From positions 62,001 to 126,000 of the forward strand of contig RXIY01000022.1 in NCBI GenBank assembly GCA_003963405.1: DNA of 64,000 bases, given 5' to 3'. Within the stretch, counting starts at the first letter, position 1. Each line of letters starts with the position of its first letter. The notes below the pieces were generated by a model. That model was not told where the DNA came from. It saw nothing but the letters and a program-made list of their open reading frames with translations, and did no database searches. Of the stretch, positions 60,967-64,000 are shown piece after piece. The stretch is from Hyphomicrobiales bacterium. Its GTDB lineage: Bacteria; Pseudomonadota; Alphaproteobacteria; Rhizobiales; Beijerinckiaceae. A program made the position numbers and the translations under genes.

Positions 60967-62304
60967 ATGACTGCCTTTGCTTCGGTTGATTACACGGCTG
61001 CGGAGGCGGCCACTCTGCGCGCCAAATGGGGCTGGATGGTCGCCTTCGGGGCGCTGCTCGCGCTCGCCGGCTTCGTGGCGCTCGGCAGCGTCGTCAGCGC
61101 GACGGTCGTCACGGTCTATGTTGTCGGCGTCGCGATGATCGCCTCCGGCATTGTCGAAATGGTTTACGCCATCGTCGTCCGGTCCTGGAAGAAGTTCTTC
61201 TTCTGGTCGCTCATCGGCCTCCTCTATTTCATCGGCGGCATAGAGGTCATCAACAATCCGATGCTCGCGGCCGGCTTCCTGACGCTGCTGCTGGGCGCGG
61301 GGCTCGTCGCCGCCGGGCTCATCCGCACCTTTCTGGCCTTCCAGCTGCCAAAGGAGGCGCCGCGGGGCTTCGTCGTCTTTTCCGGGATCGTCACCCTCCT
61401 GCTCGGCGGGGTCATCCTCGCCCATTGGCCGGTGTCGAGCCTCTGGGTGCTCGGCACGTTTCTGGGCGTCGATCTGATCTTCGCCGGCGCGAGCTGGATG
61501 GGATTTGGCCTGTCTCTCAAGCGCGCCGGCGATAGCGGCGCCGTGGGCGCGGTCGGCGGCGAGCGCGTCGCGGTCGATCCGCCGGTCGAGGGGTTCTCGC
61601 GGGATTTCGGGCGCAAGCTTTTCGCCGAATTCCTCGGCACCTTCTGGCTCGTCTTCGGCGGCGTCGGCAGCGCGCTGATCTCGGCGGGCTTTCCCCAGCT
61701 CGGCATCGGCTTCACCGGCGTTTCGCTCGCCTTCGGCCTCACCGTGCTGACCGGCGCCTATGCCTTCGGCCCCGTCTCGGGCGGCCATTTCAACCCCGCG
61801 GTGTCGCTCGGCCTCGCGACGGCCGGCCGCTTCCCCTGGAAGGAGCTCGGCCCCTACTGGATCGCTCAGCTCGTCGGCGCAACCTTCGCGGCGTTCGTGC
61901 TGCTCCAGATCATGAAGGGCAATATCGACTTCTCGCTCGCCAACGGCTTCGCCGCCAATGGCTATGAGGATCATTCGCCCGCAGGCTTCACCTGGCAGTC
62001 CGGCTTCCTCATCGAAACCGTGCTGACGGCCTTCTTCCTGCTCGTCATTCTCGGCGTGACCGAAGGCCGCGCGCCTGTCGGCTTCGCGCCGATCGCCATC
62101 GGCCTCGCTTTGACGCTGATCCATCTTGTCGATATTCCGGTCACCAACGCCTCGGTGAACCCGGCCCGTTCGACCAGCCAGGCGGTCTTCGTCGGCGGCT
62201 GGGCGCTGGAGCAGCTCTGGCTGTTCTGGGTGGCGCCGCTACTCGGCGGCGTCATCGGCGGCCTCATCCATCGCTTCGCGCTGGCCGACGAGGCCACGGG
62301 CTAA
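60967..62304 (+). CDS. HdeD-domain/aquaporin Z fusion membrane protein
   Basis: Product of 445 residues. Residues 18-185 form a six-span HdeD-type (DUF308) domain, with charged loops RSWKK and KRAGDSG. After a short polar linker (about 190-212), residues 213-440 form a full AqpZ-type channel. The two NPA boxes are at 277-279 (GHFNPAVS) and 398-400 (NASVNPARS). His386 and Arg401 of the selectivity filter are kept; the threonine near the second NPA of E. coli AqpZ is Ala395. In E. coli HdeD belongs with HdeA/HdeB and acid resistance, and two HdeA/B genes lie 5 kb away. A strong terminator follows. Confidence 0.9.
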   Translation: MTAFASVDYTAAEAATLRAKWGWMVAFGALLALAGFVALGSVVSATVVTVYVVGVAMIASGIVEMVYAIVVRSWKKFFFWSLIGLLYFIGGIEVINNPMLAAGFLTLLLGAGLVAAGLIRTFLAFQLPKEAPRGFVVFSGIVTLLLGGVILAHWPVSSLWVLGTFLGVDLIFAGASWMGFGLSLKRAGDSGAVGAVGGERVAVDPPVEGFSRDFGRKLFAEFLGTFWLVFGGVGSALISAGFPQLGIGFTGVSLAFGLTVLTGAYAFGPVSGGHFNPAVSLGLATAGRFPWKELGPYWIAQLVGATFAAFVLLQIMKGNIDFSLANGFAANGYEDHSPAGFTWQSGFLIETVLTAFFLLVILGVTEGRAPVGFAPIAIGLALTLIHLVDIPVTNASVNPARSTSQAVFVGGWALEQLWLFWVAPLLGGVIGGLIHRFALADEATG

Positions 62305-62333
62305 AAGGCGATAGAGTCTTAACGATTGTCTCG

Positions 62334-62370
62334 CGGGTCCGGCCGTTGCGGCTGGACCCGTTTTTTTTTT
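62334..62370 (+). terminator. Strong rho-independent terminator after the fusion gene
   Basis: A 12-bp stem (62334-62345 with 62349-62360, one G-T pair), 3-nt loop, then ten T at 62361-62370. Confidence 0.92.
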
Positions 62371-62386
62371 GTCGTTGACGCGGGGA

Positions 62387-62791
62387 TCAGGCCCTTGCGA
62401 CGGGAGCGCCCGGCGCCTGGAAGAGCGGGCCTCGAACCTGAGCGGGCTCGAGGGTTTGCGGCGCGCCGAAATAGGCGCGCACCTCGGGGGGCACTTCCGC
62501 AAGTTTCTCGCTCAGCAGCGAAATCAGGAGGCTGACGCTTTCGGCGATATCGAGCCCCGGCTGATCGAGCCACTCGGTTCCCAGAAAGGCGGAGAGTTCG
62601 TCGAGTTCGACCCGCTCGCTCTCCTGATCCATCAGCTCCGGCGGAAGATCATCCAGCCCGACGCCGAGCGCGCGGGCGAGGGCGGCGAGGGGCGACTCGC
62701 CGTTTCGCCACCCGCCGACGTGATAGGCCAAAATGGCGCGTTTGGAGCCGCGCCAGTCGCAGTCGATACGGCTCCAATCCTGGTCGAGCAT
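62387..62791 (-). CDS. Hypothetical acidic protein, 134 residues
   Basis: The ATG at 62791 follows GTAGGAG seven bases upstream. The sequence is helical and acidic in its middle (LGVGLDDLPPELMDQESERV, then AESVSLLISLLSEKLAEVPPE) with a Trp-rich N-terminus (MLDQDWSRIDCDWRGSKRA). No signal peptide. No domain is recognised. It lies about 60 bp downstream of the curlin-like gene on the same strand. Confidence 0.65.
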   Translation of the reverse strand: MLDQDWSRIDCDWRGSKRAILAYHVGGWRNGESPLAALARALGVGLDDLPPELMDQESERVELDELSAFLGTEWLDQPGLDIAESVSLLISLLSEKLAEVPPEVRAYFGAPQTLEPAQVRGPLFQAPGAPVARA

Positions 62792-62854
62792 GGTAAACTC
62801 CTACACGCTGCATGCTTCATCTGCGGACCGCCCCCTCCTTTGGGAGCGGCTGGA

Positions 62855-63178
62855 TCAGGGCTGGAAGGGCGGCAGCGATTCGATGTGCTGGCCGAGACCC
62901 ACGTAGTTCTGGCTCCCGATCTGACCGACGGCCGCATCGTTGCCGAGCTTGCCGCCCGCCTTGCCGATGGCGACCTGCTGAACGCCGAAGAAATTCACGA
63001 CGCTGCGCTGATCGGCGTTGACGCTGTTATTTTGTCCGAGCTGCACGCCCGCGGTGGCGCTCAGGAGCGGATTGCGAATGACGACGCCGATGAAATTCGG
63101 GTTCAGGCTCAGGAAACCACCCGCCTGCGCCTGGGCGGCTCCGGCGCAGAGAAGAACGGGGACAATCCAGTATTTCAT
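62855..63178 (-). CDS. Small secreted protein with curlin-type repeats
   Basis: Product of 107 residues from ATG 63178 (MKYWIVPVLLCAGAAQAQAG), signal peptide to about residue 18. The mature part has two exact matches to the curlin spacing Q-x-G-x2-N-x5-Q: Gln46/Gly48/Asn51/Gln57 and Gln86/Gly88/Asn91/Gln97. Between them lies an IGKAGGKLGND segment. Curlin (CsgA/CsgB) repeats form amyloid surface fibres; with only two clear units this could be a minor, nucleator-like subunit or an unrelated small repeat protein. No csgG/E/F-type gene is in the window. Confidence 0.6.
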   Translation of the reverse strand: MKYWIVPVLLCAGAAQAQAGGFLSLNPNFIGVVIRNPLLSATAGVQLGQNNSVNADQRSVVNFFGVQQVAIGKAGGKLGNDAAVGQIGSQNYVGLGQHIESLPPFQP

Positions 63179-63293
63179 TTCCGCTCCGCTTTTTTTGGCG
63201 CCCACCCCTCTCGACGAGGGGCAGGGGCGCAATCTCGTTCCGGGCCGTGACCGACGCGGGCCACGACCCGTCAGCATCCCGCTAGAGCGGTTC

Positions 63294-63596
63294 TCAGTTG
63301 GCGCCGAAGCTCAGCGGAACCTGCCCCTGAATCACGACGGCCTTGTTGACCGCCTCGCCGCCCTTGGCCGTGTTGCCGATCGACTGGCTGACGTCCATCT
63401 TCTGCGCCAGCGCGGACTTGTCGCCGGCGTTGACCGGAAGCTGCACCTGGAGGCCGAGGAACTTGTTGGTCGCGACGCCGCCCTTGGCGGTATTGCCGAT
63501 CGACTGGCTGAGATTGGCCACCTGGCTGAGATCGATCGCGAAGGCGAAGGTCGTCGAAAGAGCGACGGCGGCCGAGGCGAGAAGCAGCTTTTTCAT
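63294..63596 (-). CDS. Small secreted two-repeat protein
   Basis: Product of 100 residues with a signal peptide (1-20, MKKLLLASAAVALSTTFAFA). The mature part has two copies of SQSIGNTAKGG-x-A-x-NK at 30-45 and 70-85, forty residues apart, near-identical also at the DNA level. The rest is Val/Leu/Asn-rich. This resembles fibre- or matrix-type subunits built from repeats, but I cannot name a family. Its start lies 320 bp from the divergent gene at 63916, and the curlin-like gene follows on the same strand after about 115 bp. Confidence 0.72.
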   Translation of the reverse strand: MKKLLLASAAVALSTTFAFAIDLSQVANLSQSIGNTAKGGVATNKFLGLQVQLPVNAGDKSALAQKMDVSQSIGNTAKGGEAVNKAVVIQGQVPLSFGAN

Positions 63597-63915
63597 TTTG
63601 ATATTCCTTCGAGAATAAGGACGAAGCCCGGACCGGTCCGAACCTCGACGGAGACTTATCCAATCCTGGGAACCTGTTACTAGTCACCAATATGGCTGAT
63701 CTTGTAACGCAAGAATCGAAACAAAAGGTTATAACAAGTTACATATTGGGCAGGTTATTCTACCCAAAAGTCGTACGTAATTATACGTAGTCCCGGAGGC
63801 GCGACCATGCCGGGCGCGCCCTGTAGGCTCCGGGTCGATCCTCGGCTAGGATCAACCGGAGCAGGGGCTCCGGCGGAGACCTGCGTGCAAGTGAAGAGTT
63901 GAGAGGAGGGCTAAC
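63597..63915. promoter_or_regulatory. 319-bp AT-rich divergent control region with GTTAC boxes and palindromes
   Basis: It is markedly more AT-rich than its surroundings between about 63670 and 63790. GTTAC or its complement occurs at 63676, 63703 and 63738, GTTATAAC at 63728-63735, and GTTAT at 63754. CCAATATG (63687-63694) is mirrored by CATATTGG (63742-63749), 47 bases apart, and TACGTA-ATTA-TACGTA lies at about 63774-63789. It sits between the secreted-repeat gene and the divergent secreted gene, so it likely holds regulator sites and both promoters. Confidence 0.6.
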
Positions 63916-64000
63916 ATGCGTTCCGCCGTTCTTGGCGCCCTTCTGTCGGCGGCGTTTTGCGGCTCGGCCGTGTTGGTCACCCTAAATGCCTTGGCCGCGC
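63916..64000 (+). CDS. Secreted protein, N-terminal part only (cut by window end)
   Basis: ATG 63916 follows GGAGG (GAGAGGAGGGCTAAC). The 28 visible codons give MRSAVLGALLSAAFCGSAVL and then VTLNALAA, a typical signal peptide with the likely cut after ALA. Nothing of the mature protein is visible, so no function can be given. It shares its upstream region with the secreted two-repeat gene at 63294. Confidence 0.6.
   Translation, partial: MRSAVLGALLSAAFCGSAVLVTLNALAA

Noticed and set aside
1-64000. tRNA, rRNA, CRISPR, insertion sequence or prophage
   Set aside because: Reading the gaps by eye I found no cloverleaf, no regular spacer array, no transposase or integrase motif. A covariance scan was not possible here.

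Overview
This is a 64 kb piece of a high-GC alphaproteobacterial chromosome. The order Hyphomicrobiales (Rhizobiales) fits best, and the gene set resembles the Beijerinckiaceae/Methylocystaceae side; this is inferred from gene order and protein style, and I cannot name a genus. Supporting signs are the split Fo ATP synthase operon atpI-B-E-F'-F, the aa3 oxidase cluster with coxF, surf1 and a following thrC, the ffs-dnaX-ebfC-recR block, the hisZ-hisG pair, IalB and DUF2778 proteins, and an intracellular PHB depolymerase. I see no transposase, integrase, phage gene, CRISPR array, rRNA or tRNA. The window is core chromosome with small accessory patches.

Layout. 0-5 kb: start of a histone-deacetylase-like gene, an L,D-transpeptidase lipoprotein, lpdA, a DUF1772 membrane protein and a GSCFA protein. 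5-13 kb: WcbI-type protein, phaZ, cobalamin genes (cbiB, cbiD, cobU), a PEBP protein, metY. 13-18 kb: oligopeptidase B, a PsiF-like protein, a polyprenyl diphosphate synthase, a TrmN6-like methyltransferase. 18-22 kb: an orphan response regulator, a YkuD L,D-transpeptidase and two tandem DUF2778 paralogues. 22-29 kb: glyQ, two long gene-free stretches around a small gene, a ChaC-like protein, smc, a DUF305 protein. 29-32 kb: ATP synthase Fo. 32-43 kb: IalB pair, cytochrome c oxidase and its assembly factors, thrC, a GNAT, a WecG-type glycosyltransferase. 43-51 kb: hisG/hisZ, a hemerythrin with a repetitive tail, DUF4239, 4.5S RNA, dnaX, ebfC, recR, a DsbA-like protein. 51-55 kb: small proteins, a hybrid histidine kinase, a porin-like barrel.

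The most unusual part is 55-64 kb, an envelope-stress-like patch: two HdeA/HdeB-type periplasmic proteins, an RND efflux pair without an outer-membrane channel, a single protein that joins an HdeD-type membrane domain to a complete AqpZ-type aquaporin, then small secreted repeat proteins. One of these has two exact copies of the curlin spacing QxGxxNx5Q; another has a 16-residue repeat. A palindrome-rich AT-rich divergent control region follows. A single acid/osmotic stress and surface-fibre programme is an inference, not something the sequence proves.

Start codons were re-chosen by eye from ribosome binding sites, signal peptides and lipoboxes. Family assignments come from recognisable motifs without database searches.
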